A stretch of 64,000 bases of DNA. Origin: Methylophilus sp. 13 (lineage in GTDB: Bacteria; Pseudomonadota; Gammaproteobacteria; Burkholderiales; Methylophilaceae). The translations under genes were made by a program, and so were the position numbers. A model generated the notes under the pieces. The model saw nothing but the letters and a program-made list of their open reading frames with translations. It was not told where the DNA came from and ran no database searches. This document shows, piece after piece, positions 55,036 to 64,000 of this stretch; the stretch's first letter is position 1; each line of letters opens with the position of its first letter. Location: contig NZ_JADKYR010000001.1 in NCBI RefSeq assembly GCF_015354335.1, positions 558,001 through 622,000 on the forward strand, given 5' to 3'.

Positions 55036-56000
55036 GCCGCCTCTAGCGTCTTCAGCAACTTAAGGAAAGGGCGCAACTCTACATAGCGCTCGCAAGCGGC
55101 TTGCAGATATTGCATCACCAGCGGCATATCCTTAAGATAGCCCGACTTGCCATCCCGGTGATACAGCCGCGCAAAAATCCCCAGCACCTTGATATGCCGC
55201 TGAACGCCCATCCATTCAAAATCACGATAAAACTCGCCAAAATCAGTATTCACGGGCAACCCGGCCTGTTTGGCAGACTGCCAATAACGGACTACCCAAT
55301 CCATCATGATTTCTTCATCCCAGTGGATATAGGCATCCTTGAACAGCGAAACCAGGTCATAAGTAATCGCCCCGATCACGGCATCCTGAAAATCAAGTAC
55401 GCCGGGATTATGCTCGGCGGTAACCATCAAGTTGCGCGCGTGATAGTCTCTATGCACGGTCACTTGTGGCTGCTGCAAAATATTGTCGACCAGCAAGGCA
55501 AATGTCTTGTCCATCACCGCTTGCTGCTCCGGGGTCAGCGTTTTGCCCAAATGCTTGCCCACATACCATTCGGGGAACAACTGTAACTCACGCATGAGCA
55601 ACGCACTGTCATAAGGCGGCAAGGCGGCGGGCTGGGTCGCCAGTTGCATCTTGATCAAGGCCTGGCATGCATCACCATACAAGGCTTTGGCATTGCCGGC
55701 ATTGAGCTGCGACAAATAGGTGTCATTGCCCAGATCACTGAGCAGCAAAAACCCTTGTTCCAGATCTTGCGCGAGAATCTTTGGCACATTCAGCCCCGCG
55801 GCCAGCAACTGCTCGGCCACGCGGACAAAAGGACGGCAATCCTCCTGGGGCGGTGGCGCATCCATGGCAATCAGGGTTTCTGCGGCCAGATGTACGCGGA
55901 AATAGCGACGGAAACTGGCATCGGCGGAAGCCGTGCTGAGCGTAAAGGGTTGCTGAAGTACGTCTGTCAGCCATTGCTGAAGGTGCTGTGTTCTATCCAC
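55032..56000 (-). CDS. amgK: N-acetylmuramate/N-acetylglucosamine anomeric kinase
   Basis: The 322-residue aminoglycoside-phosphotransferase-fold kinase has the start SADASFRRYFRV. The catalytic loop is VHRDYHARNLMV and the metal-binding motif VLDFQDAVIG. AmgK makes MurNAc-1-phosphate, which MurU then activates, allowing UDP-MurNAc synthesis that bypasses the fosfomycin-sensitive MurA step. I prefer the GTG at 56000, preceded by GGGAT; an ATG at 56063 would add 21 residues not typical of the family. The gene is divergent from lptD. Confidence 0.85.
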   Translation of the reverse strand: MDRTQHLQQWLTDVLQQPFTLSTASADASFRRYFRVHLAAETLIAMDAPPPQEDCRPFVRVAEQLLAAGLNVPKILAQDLEQGFLLLSDLGNDTYLSQLNAGNAKALYGDACQALIKMQLATQPAALPPYDSALLMRELQLFPEWYVGKHLGKTLTPEQQAVMDKTFALLVDNILQQPQVTVHRDYHARNLMVTAEHNPGVLDFQDAVIGAITYDLVSLFKDAYIHWDEEIMMDWVVRYWQSAKQAGLPVNTDFGEFYRDFEWMGVQRHIKVLGIFARLYHRDGKSGYLKDMPLVMQYLQAACERYVELRPFLKLLKTLEAA

Positions 56001-56198
56001 AAAATATCCCGAATCTTGAATAGGCCTGTCTGGTGGCCGCTGCGATGAAAATGCGGCAGCCATTTTAAGGGAAAAATGACTTTTTAAGCGTTTTCATGAA
56101 TAATATAGCGCAATTGAAACAAGGCATCGGGCTAACATCCCAAAATTCGCCGTAATAATTACGCTGCCAACGGCAGGCCTGACCGAAACGATCACTCT

Positions 56199-58589
56199 TT
56201 GAATAACTTGCACGTTCACTCATCTACTTTTCAGGAGCGCGGGATCCGCCTGATTCTGGCATTGCTGGCCATAGGCACACTCTCGCCTGAGCACTTGCGC
56301 GCCGAGGAAGAGACTGCCCCTGAAAAAATTCAGCTGGCAGAGGCGGTCACCTTGCCAGGTGCGATTGAGATTGAAGGCGACACCCTGCAACTGCGCATGG
56401 ACCGTCAAATGCGTGCGACGGGCAACGCTGTGATGCGCAAAGACGGGCAACAGGTCACGGGCGATGATATTCGCTACGATATCCAGAACGATGAATTGCA
56501 AGTCGAAGGCAATGCGGTGATTACCGCCGGTCAAACCAAAATCACCGGCCCGATGTTGCGCATGCGCCTGAGCGAAAACATCGGTGAAATGCGTGATGTA
56601 TCCATTGAATTCAAGAGTAGCCCGCCACCGCCCAACGATGAGGACGGTAGTCCCTTGCTGAATGATCAGGCAATTTTACTCAGTGACCCGAAAAGATATC
56701 TGGAAGACAATCAGTCTTACAGCACCCAGGCCAGTACCAAAAGCAATGCATTTGACAACATTCGCGCCACCGCCAAACAGGTGCTCTTTGAAGGCCAGAA
56801 CATCAAACGCCTGAAAGGCGCCAGCTATACCTCTTGTGCTGCGGATGTGGATGACTGGTATATCAAAACGAATAGCCTGGAACTGAACGATTACTCTAGA
56901 ACCGGCGTGGCAACCAATGCCTATGTCGAATTCAAAGGGGTGCCTATCCTCTACACGCCCTGGATGAGCTTTTCGTATAACAACCAACGTAAAAGCGGCT
57001 TTCTTGCGCCCTTGTGGGGCACGACCTCGCGGAGCGGTTTTCAGCTTTTAACGCCTTACTATATCAATATCAGCCCGGATATGGATGCCACGGTATCCAC
57101 CAACTACTTCAGCAAGCGCGGCCTACAACTGCAAGGAGAGTTCCGCTATCTGGGCGAAACCTATTCCGGCATCAACAATCTGGAGTATCTGGATAAAGAC
57201 AACATGACGGGGCAAACCCGTTACTACGCCAAGCTCACGCATTTACAAAGCTTTGGCAGTAACTGGTCTGGCGGCTACAGCTTTGAAAAGGTCTCTGATG
57301 ATACTTACTTTTCAGACCTAGCGACCCGGATTCAGGTCACTTCACGTGTGAACTTGCAACAAGCCGTGTTTGCCAATTACAACAGCGAGCACGTCACCTT
57401 TAACGGCATCCTTCAGCGCTACCAAAACCTGGATAACGTGTCCTTTGTCTATCAGCGATTACCCCAACTGACCTTTACCTACAACGACGAGTGGAAAGGG
57501 TTCAAGCCGAAAATTGGGGCGCAATACGTTAATTTTCAAACCATGGATGGCATGGTAGACAAGCCTAGCGGCAGTCGCATGAGTGTCTACCCTTCGATTT
57601 CATACCCGATGAAAAACTCTTACGCTTATGTGACGCCAAAAATTGGTGTGCAAAGTACGCAATACAGTTTGAGCAACAATATACCCGTAGGATATTCTCA
57701 GGAATACAATCAGTTGAATCGTACGCTGCCTATCGCGAGCGTGGATTCCGGTCTGTATTTTGACCGTCAGACCAGCTTGTTTGATACCACGTATACGCAT
57801 ACGCTGGAACCACGGGCATACTATGTGTATATCCCTTATAAAGACCAGAGCAAGCTTCCGATTTTTGACACCTCGCTCAACACATTGAACCAAAACTCGA
57901 TTTTTTATGAAAATCAGTTCAGTGGCGATGACCGTGTCAATAATGCCAACCAGATGACACTGGCCCTCACCAGCCGTCTGATTGACAGTGAAACCGGCAT
58001 TGAGCGCCTGAGTGGTACGCTGGCGCAGCGCTATTATTTTGAAGACCAGAAAGTCACACTACCCAATACCACCACCAGTATCAGTAAATCCTCGGACATT
58101 CTGGCTGGCTTCACGGCAAGGCTCTCCAGTCGCTTGAATCTGGATACTTTCTGGCAATACGATACAGAAAGAAGCAATATGCAGCGCAACAATTACTTGC
58201 TGCGCTATAACCCTGAACCAGGCAAATCGTTTACCTTCGGCTACCGTTACACGGCTAACACGCTGGAGCAAATCGATACTTCAGCGCAATGGCCACTAGG
58301 CTCCGGTTGGTACGGCATCAGCCGCTTGAACTACTCTATCCGTGACGCCAATGCAGTACAGTTTTTGGGCGGACTTGAGTATGATGCGGGCTGCTGGCAG
58401 GCACGTGCTGTCATGCAACGTGTGCAAACAGCGACGGCCAATGCGAACTACGGCATGTTTTTTCAACTCGAACTTGGTGGGCTGACCTCTATTGGTGCCA
58501 ACCCGCTGAATGTGATCAAGCGCAATATCCCAACTTATATGCGCACTTATGATATCCCGGCAATTTACAGAGACCAGAACGCGCAATGA
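56199..58589 (+). CDS. lptD: LPS-assembly protein LptD
   Basis: LptD forms the outer-membrane translocon that inserts LPS into the outer leaflet. The 796-residue protein has a signal-anchor-like N terminus and an OstA jellyroll domain with repeats (GDTLQLRMDRQMRATGNAVM; NDELQVEGNAVI), then the beta-barrel. It has only two cysteines, Cys213 and Cys732, enough for a single disulfide between the jellyroll and barrel; E. coli has four. The start is TTG at 56199; no ATG is available near the N terminus. It overlaps surA by ATGA. Confidence 0.95.
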   Translation: MNNLHVHSSTFQERGIRLILALLAIGTLSPEHLRAEEETAPEKIQLAEAVTLPGAIEIEGDTLQLRMDRQMRATGNAVMRKDGQQVTGDDIRYDIQNDELQVEGNAVITAGQTKITGPMLRMRLSENIGEMRDVSIEFKSSPPPPNDEDGSPLLNDQAILLSDPKRYLEDNQSYSTQASTKSNAFDNIRATAKQVLFEGQNIKRLKGASYTSCAADVDDWYIKTNSLELNDYSRTGVATNAYVEFKGVPILYTPWMSFSYNNQRKSGFLAPLWGTTSRSGFQLLTPYYINISPDMDATVSTNYFSKRGLQLQGEFRYLGETYSGINNLEYLDKDNMTGQTRYYAKLTHLQSFGSNWSGGYSFEKVSDDTYFSDLATRIQVTSRVNLQQAVFANYNSEHVTFNGILQRYQNLDNVSFVYQRLPQLTFTYNDEWKGFKPKIGAQYVNFQTMDGMVDKPSGSRMSVYPSISYPMKNSYAYVTPKIGVQSTQYSLSNNIPVGYSQEYNQLNRTLPIASVDSGLYFDRQTSLFDTTYTHTLEPRAYYVYIPYKDQSKLPIFDTSLNTLNQNSIFYENQFSGDDRVNNANQMTLALTSRLIDSETGIERLSGTLAQRYYFEDQKVTLPNTTTSISKSSDILAGFTARLSSRLNLDTFWQYDTERSNMQRNNYLLRYNPEPGKSFTFGYRYTANTLEQIDTSAQWPLGSGWYGISRLNYSIRDANAVQFLGGLEYDAGCWQARAVMQRVQTATANANYGMFFQLELGGLTSIGANPLNVIKRNIPTYMRTYDIPAIYRDQNAQ

Positions 58590-59905
58590 TGAAACATATA
58601 CTGAATTTAATCCTCACGTTGAGTACCGCTTTGCTCATCACAGGACAGTCTGCAACCTTATTCGCGGCAGAAAAAAAACCGATTGAAAAAATGGACCGCA
58701 TTATTGCCGTGGTCGATCAATCCGTGATTACCGAGCGTGAAATGCTGAACCGTATGGAATACGTGAAAGCACAAATGCTCAAAAAAGGCGCTGACCTGCC
58801 ACCCGATGAAGCGTTGCAGAAACAGATTTTGGAGCGGTTGATTGTCGATAGCCTGCAATTGCAACTCGCAGCGCAAACCGGCATCAAGGTGGATGATGCG
58901 CAGTTGGACAAAACCATAGACCGGATAGCCGAACAAAACAACCTCACCTTGCCCGCTTTTAAAAAAGCGCTCGAAGAAGATGGCACCAACTTTTACAAAT
59001 TCCGTGAAGATATCCGCAATGACATCATCATCGCCCGTCTGCGCGAGCGCGATGTTGATAACAAAGTAAATATTTCTGAAGCGGAAATTGATAACTACCT
59101 GACGACACAGGAAAAAGAAGGCGAACTGGATGAATTTAACATCTCGCAGATTTTGATTCGCCTGCCCGAAGACAGCGGCCCAGACGACATTCAAAAAGCC
59201 AAAGCACGTACCGAACAAATCATGAAAGCGCTGGCGGACGGCATGAGTTTTGAAAAAGCCTCGGCCAACTTTTCGGATGCACCGAATGCGCTGGACGGCG
59301 GCGGCCTGGGCTGGCGCAGTGGTCAGCAGATGCCTGCCCAGTTTCTTGAACTGGTTAAAACCATGCAGCCCGGCGGTATCTCTCGCCCAATCCGCAGTGC
59401 AAGCGGGGTGCACATTCTAAAGCTCAATGAAAGACGTGCGGGCGCCAGCACGCTGATTGTTGACCAAACCCATGTCCGCCATATTCTGCTCAAACCGAAT
59501 GAGGTGTTGTCGGACAAGGAAGCCAGACAGAAAATAGAAGGCATTAAAGAGCGTATAGACCACGGCACGCCATTCCAGGACATGGCGCGCCAGTATTCGG
59601 ACGATGGCAGCGCCTCCAACGGTGGCGATTTAGGTTGGATCAGCCCGGGTGACACTGTGCCGGTATTTGAAAAAACCATGGCAGAATTGGCCATCAACGA
59701 AGTCAGCGCCCCTGTCCGTAGCCAGTTTGGCTGGCATTTGATCCAGGTGCTGGAGCGCCGTAAACAGGACATGTCCAAAGAATCCAAACGCTTGAAAGCG
59801 CGTCAGGAAATCCGTGCACGCAAGGCTGAAGAAGCTTACAACGACTGGGTTCATGAGTTGCGCGACAAGGCGTTTGTCGAAATGCGGCTGGAAGACAAGT
59901 TTTAA
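58586..59905 (+). CDS. surA: Periplasmic chaperone and peptidyl-prolyl isomerase SurA
   Basis: The 439-residue protein has a signal peptide ending near FAAE, the N-terminal chaperone core (about 25-170) and two parvulin domains (about 175-275 and 285-390, each with a SDxxxxxxGGDLGW-type motif). SurA escorts outer-membrane proteins, including LptD, to the BAM complex. It is coupled to lptD by an overlapping ATGA. The first ATG of ATGATG is taken as the start. Confidence 0.97.
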   Translation: MMKHILNLILTLSTALLITGQSATLFAAEKKPIEKMDRIIAVVDQSVITEREMLNRMEYVKAQMLKKGADLPPDEALQKQILERLIVDSLQLQLAAQTGIKVDDAQLDKTIDRIAEQNNLTLPAFKKALEEDGTNFYKFREDIRNDIIIARLRERDVDNKVNISEAEIDNYLTTQEKEGELDEFNISQILIRLPEDSGPDDIQKAKARTEQIMKALADGMSFEKASANFSDAPNALDGGGLGWRSGQQMPAQFLELVKTMQPGGISRPIRSASGVHILKLNERRAGASTLIVDQTHVRHILLKPNEVLSDKEARQKIEGIKERIDHGTPFQDMARQYSDDGSASNGGDLGWISPGDTVPVFEKTMAELAINEVSAPVRSQFGWHLIQVLERRKQDMSKESKRLKARQEIRARKAEEAYNDWVHELRDKAFVEMRLEDKF

Positions 59906-59941
59906 GTGCAGCGCACTGAAACCGGCGCATCTGCACCATCC

Positions 59942-60940
59942 ATGAACGCTTTGCCCAAAATTGCCATTACGTCTGGCGAGCCTGCAGGCATCGGCCTGGA
60001 TGTTTGCGTCAAGCTGGCGCATACCGCCCTGCCAGCAGAGATTGTGGTACTGGCTGATCCGCAAGCTTTACAGGCACGCGCTGCGCAACTGGGCATGCCA
60101 CTCACCATACACACGGACGTCCGGCCACTTCACTCCCACGCAGGCGATGGCACGCTGACCGTGCTGCCCATCCCAACGGCCGCCCCCGTCGTGGCAGGCA
60201 AACTGGATCCCCGGAATGGCCGCACCGTACTAGAGATGCTGGACCGCGCGCTGGCAGGTTGCCAGGCCGGGGAATTGGATGCCATGGTGACCGCTCCCGT
60301 GCATAAAGGCATCATTAACGAAGCCGGGATTGCGTTTACTGGCCACACCGAATATCTGGCAGAAAAAACAGGCACTGCACAAGTAGTGATGATGCTGGTG
60401 GGGGGTGGCATGCGCGTGGCTCTGGCGACCACCCATTTGCCACTGACCCAAGTGAGCGCCGCCATTACGCAAGCCTCGCTCACCACCACGCTGCGTATTT
60501 TGCACCATGATCTGGTACACACCTTCGGCATCCCGCAACCACGCATCTATGTCGCCGGACTGAATCCGCATGCAGGGGAAGATGGCTATCTGGGCATGGA
60601 AGAAATCGACACGATTAACCCGGTGCTGACACAGTTGCGCACAGAGGGCATGCTACTGGTGGGCGCCCTGCCCGCAGATACCATGTTTTCGCAGAAAAAC
60701 CTGGTCCATGCCGATGCGTTTCTGGCCATGTACCATGATCAGGGCCTGACCGTGCTCAAACATGCCAGCTTTGGCCAAGGCGTCAATGTGACGCTGGGCT
60801 TACCCATTATCCGCACCTCGGTCGATCACGGCACGGCGCTGGATATTGCGGGCAGCGGTCAAGCCGATATCGGCAGCATGCTAAGTGCCATCCAGCTCGC
60901 CATTGCACTTTCGCATACCCGCAAGACTCATCACAAATGA
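59942..60940 (+). CDS. pdxA: 4-hydroxythreonine-4-phosphate dehydrogenase
   Basis: The 332-residue enzyme of pyridoxal phosphate synthesis shows IAITSGEPAGIGLDV at the N terminus. The metal-binding histidines are in FTGHTEYLAE and YHDQGLTVLKH, with the C-terminal GTALDIAGSGQAD. I chose the ATG at 59942; a GTG start at 59906, just behind surA, is possible. It overlaps ksgA by 4 bp (ATGA). The surA-pdxA-ksgA order is universal in related proteobacteria. Confidence 0.96.
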   Translation: MNALPKIAITSGEPAGIGLDVCVKLAHTALPAEIVVLADPQALQARAAQLGMPLTIHTDVRPLHSHAGDGTLTVLPIPTAAPVVAGKLDPRNGRTVLEMLDRALAGCQAGELDAMVTAPVHKGIINEAGIAFTGHTEYLAEKTGTAQVVMMLVGGGMRVALATTHLPLTQVSAAITQASLTTTLRILHHDLVHTFGIPQPRIYVAGLNPHAGEDGYLGMEEIDTINPVLTQLRTEGMLLVGALPADTMFSQKNLVHADAFLAMYHDQGLTVLKHASFGQGVNVTLGLPIIRTSVDHGTALDIAGSGQADIGSMLSAIQLAIALSHTRKTHHK

Positions 60941-61716
60941 AACATATCGCCAAGAAAAAGTTTGGTCAGAACTTCCTGATCGACCAGAGCATTATCCAGA
61001 GCCTGATCAACGCCATTCATCCGCAAGCAGAGGATCTGATGGTGGAAATCGGCCCGGGGCTGGGCGCCATGACACAGCCTTTGCTCAAACAGCTGAACCA
61101 CTTGCACGTCGTCGAAATCGACCGTGACATCATTCAATGGATGCAAGGCTTTTATCCGGCGCAAAAAATGACCATCCACAATTCGGATGTGCTCAAGTTT
61201 GACTTCGGCACCCTGGGTGAACGCATCCGCGTCGTCGGCAACCTGCCCTATAACATCTCTAGCCCCATCCTGTTCAAGCTGCTCGAAAACACGGCACAAA
61301 TCATAGACATGCACTTTATGCTGCAAAAAGAGGTGGTCGAGCGTATGGTCGCCGCCCCCTCCAACGCTGAATATGGCCGTCTGTCGGTCATGCTGCAATA
61401 CCGTTTGCAGATGGAATATCTGGTCACCGTGCCGCCCGAAGCCTTTGATCCGGCACCGAAAGTCGAGTCTGCCTTTGTCCGCTGCGTGCCTTACGCCAGC
61501 CTGCCTTTCCCGGCGACGGACGAAGCCCTGTTTGCCAAAGTGGTCACCGCCGCGTTTGGCCAGCGCCGCAAAACCTTGCGCAACACACTTAAAGGACTGC
61601 TTGATGATGCAGGCTTCAGCGCGTTGAATATCGATTCGCAGTTACGCGCCGAAAATCTTAGCGTGGCCGAGTTTGTGGCGATCAGCAATTATCTGGCAAG
61701 CCAAAATCAATCATAA
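60937..61716 (+). CDS. ksgA: 16S rRNA dimethyladenosine transferase
   Basis: The 259-residue RsmA/KsgA dimethylates two adjacent adenines near the 3' end of 16S rRNA. The AdoMet motif EIGPGLGAMTQPLL near residue 38 and the catalytic NLPYNIS motif around 103 are present, followed by QKEVVERMVA. The C-terminal KTLRNTLKG region is typical. It is last in the lptD-surA-pdxA-ksgA operon. Confidence 0.97.
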   Translation: MKHIAKKKFGQNFLIDQSIIQSLINAIHPQAEDLMVEIGPGLGAMTQPLLKQLNHLHVVEIDRDIIQWMQGFYPAQKMTIHNSDVLKFDFGTLGERIRVVGNLPYNISSPILFKLLENTAQIIDMHFMLQKEVVERMVAAPSNAEYGRLSVMLQYRLQMEYLVTVPPEAFDPAPKVESAFVRCVPYASLPFPATDEALFAKVVTAAFGQRRKTLRNTLKGLLDDAGFSALNIDSQLRAENLSVAEFVAISNYLASQNQS

Positions 61717-61806
61717 AACCATTCATATCAACAAGTTAATAACAAAATAGTCACTTAGCAGAGGCTAGCCAATTTGCGATTGTGTGCAGCCTTAAGCTGA
61801 TTTTAA

Positions 61807-62526
<720 letters not shown>

Positions 62527-62538
62527 TTTCTTCAAATC

Positions 62539-62566
62539 AAAAAGCCCGCAAGTTGCGGGCTTTTTT
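62539..62566. terminator. Bidirectional terminator between adk and TonB receptor
   Basis: A stem AAAGCCCGC / GCGGGCTTT (centred on AAGTT) is framed by A and T runs, so it can end both convergent transcripts. Confidence 0.9.
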
Positions 62567-62579
62567 ATGGACGTTACGA

Positions 62580-64000
62580 TTAGAAATCGTAACGTATGCC
62601 ACCAAACACCTGGCGCTGGCGTCCTGCCACCATACCATCGACACGGCTAGCAAGATATTCGCGATCACCCAGATTATAAGCGCTGGCAAAATAAGTCATG
62701 CGACTCCCAACCGGTCTGTAATTCACAGTCGCGTTAATGAGCGCGTAAGATGGAATATCACCTGTCACCCCTCGCAATACATTCGCGCTATTACGGCCGT
62801 CTCTGAAGGACACATCCTCTTCCTGACGGCTCACATAATCCACCCCGATACGTGCATCAAGACCAACCGGATGCTCGTAACCAAAGCTTAAAGAAGCAAG
62901 ATTCCGAGGGGCATATGGCAAGCGATCACCGTCTACAATATTAGCTGCTGCATTGGTTTTTTTAAATTTAGCAGTGAACAAGTTAGTGTAAGAGCCTGCG
63001 ATGTAGAAGTTGTGCGAAGTGTTGTAAATCTGCCCAAAATTAATTCGACCACCAAACTCGATACCATTTTGTTCAGACTGACCACCATTAATGAATGTGC
63101 CTTGTACAGGCCCAGCGACGACAATATCATCAAAGACCGTGTGGAATAAGGTACTCTCAAATGTAACGCCTTTAAAGAAACTCGATCTTAAACCTAACTC
63201 CCAATTAATACTCTCCTCTGGCTTGGTTTTACTCACAACGGCTGTATTCGCACCATTTTCAGCAAAAAGGTCACGGTCAGGACGTGGTGGTGCAAAACCT
63301 TTGTGCACACCCGCAAATAAAGTTGTTTTCTCAAAGCCATTCCAGGTCAAACCCAATCCTGGCAATAACTTAGTTTGATTATTCGTTAACTTGGACTCAG
63401 GGTTATTTTGGGGGTTACCATCTGCACGCATCACATCCGTTTTAATCCGGATATCCTCTAGTCTCAGACCGGGCGTAAATGTCCAGTCTCCAACATAGAA
63501 GGTATTCTGTGCGTAATAGGACTTTGCTTCTACTTCAATTTTAATATCTTCTCGTGGCAAGGTCGTTTGGGCAAAACCCAGATGTTGGAAACGGGCGTCA
63601 TCACCACGATATTGTTTACGATCGATGTCTTCCTTGTGATATCTGAAGCCCAATACTGCATTACTTTCGATCCCGAATAGGCTGTGTTGAATATCCAGAC
63701 GTGGCTCAATCCCCCAATATTCAAACTCACGTGGCCGCCAACGCCCGCCGCATTGATCAGCTAACGCCAGATTAGGGTTACCATTACCGCCAATGCCTGC
63801 TGGACATCTTTCCAGTTGGGATCGACCCGCATTTTCACCTGGGTTGTTGATTTGCCTGAATGATGCCCGTTCAGATTTTGCATAATACGCTTGCGTACTC
63901 AATTTCACCTGCTCATTGACCTGAAACAGGTGCTGCAATTGAAAGGTAGTCCGCTCATGCTGAAACACATCATTATTGCCAGTAGGTGCCTGATACTTAT
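62580..64000 (-). CDS. TonB-dependent outer-membrane receptor, C-terminal part (cut by window edge)
   Basis: About 473 residues of the C-terminal beta-barrel are present, ending in the outer-membrane signature RQVFGGIRYDF with a terminal Phe. Alternating hydrophobic strands, long hydrophilic loops and late segments such as PEESINWELGLRSSFF and YFASAYNLGDREYLASR fit a TonB-dependent siderophore- or Fe-dicitrate-type receptor. The plug domain and the N terminus lie beyond the right edge. The ligand cannot be told; a siderophore is likely but not proven. Transcription converges with adk. Fur regulation cannot be judged without the promoter. Confidence 0.9.
   Translation of the reverse strand, partial: KYQAPTGNNDVFQHERTTFQLQHLFQVNEQVKLSTQAYYAKSERASFRQINNPGENAGRSQLERCPAGIGGNGNPNLALADQCGGRWRPREFEYWGIEPRLDIQHSLFGIESNAVLGFRYHKEDIDRKQYRGDDARFQHLGFAQTTLPREDIKIEVEAKSYYAQNTFYVGDWTFTPGLRLEDIRIKTDVMRADGNPQNNPESKLTNNQTKLLPGLGLTWNGFEKTTLFAGVHKGFAPPRPDRDLFAENGANTAVVSKTKPEESINWELGLRSSFFKGVTFESTLFHTVFDDIVVAGPVQGTFINGGQSEQNGIEFGGRINFGQIYNTSHNFYIAGSYTNLFTAKFKKTNAAANIVDGDRLPYAPRNLASLSFGYEHPVGLDARIGVDYVSRQEEDVSFRDGRNSANVLRGVTGDIPSYALINATVNYRPVGSRMTYFASAYNLGDREYLASRVDGMVAGRQRQVFGGIRYDF

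Overview
The window is 64 kb of densely packed, purely chromosomal DNA from a Gram-negative betaproteobacterium, most likely an obligate or restricted methylotroph of the Methylophilaceae (Methylophilus and relatives). This placement rests on three things: gene orders typical of Betaproteobacteria (dapB-bamE<>fur-recN; pepP-ubiH-ubiF-dsbC; lptD-surA-pdxA-ksgA), a complete edd/eda Entner-Doudoroff pair (the cleavage branch of the ribulose monophosphate cycle in these methylotrophs), and the general look of the proteins. I see no rRNA, tRNA, CRISPR array, prophage or intact insertion sequence.

Layout. 1-13.2 kb: housekeeping genes, mostly on the minus strand (folP fragment, ftsH, rlmE, greA, carA-carB, dapB, and an unusually long BamE-type lipoprotein), with yhbY on plus and fur on plus, divergent from bamE. 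13.2-18.5 kb: a family-6-like uracil/hypoxanthine-DNA glycosylase, recN, nadK, hrcA, a PEP-CTERM secreted protein and a glycine-zipper lipoprotein. 18.6-20 kb: hemH and a 364-bp gene-free gap. 20-40.8 kb: a lipopolysaccharide (LPS) inner-core island. Its plus-strand arm runs hldD-gmhA-hldE-waaF, two polytopic membrane proteins, an MptE-like (DUF115) protein and a CMP-sugar-type cytidylyltransferase. Its minus-strand arms hold an InaA-type kinase, a GT9 glycosyltransferase, a two-headed kinase and a NodU-type carbamoyltransferase, then (after edd/eda) a HAD phosphatase, a LapC/YejM-like membrane hydrolase and waaP. An LpxL-family acyltransferase closes the island. 40.8-47 kb: glutamine amidotransferase, rluE, icd, a cold-shock protein, pilB and pilC. 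47-52.7 kb: dsbC, two ubiquinone-synthesis hydroxylases, pepP and two small unknowns. 52.8-64 kb: a diguanylate cyclase, psiE, the amgK-murU peptidoglycan-recycling pair, lptD-surA-pdxA-ksgA, adk and the C-terminal part of a TonB-dependent receptor cut by the window edge.

How it fits together. The dominant theme is the cell envelope: ADP-heptose synthesis and transfer, core phosphorylation by several kinase-fold proteins, probable carbamoylation, lipid A acylation, LPS export (LptD), outer-membrane protein folding (BamE, SurA) and peptidoglycan sugar salvage. Carbon metabolism is represented by edd, eda and icd.

The most rewarding places for follow-up are: the LPS-core decoration island (several kinase folds, a LapC-like protein with a complete alkaline-phosphatase-type active site, and a DUF115/cytidylyltransferase pair); the BamE protein carrying two NTF2-like domains; a 105-bp palindromic repeat-like element that supplies the edd stop codon; a carAB leader hairpin; and three intrinsic terminators placed only 15-26 nt ahead of the next start codon. 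All calls come from reading the sequence; start codons without a clear Shine-Dalgarno site are marked as uncertain.
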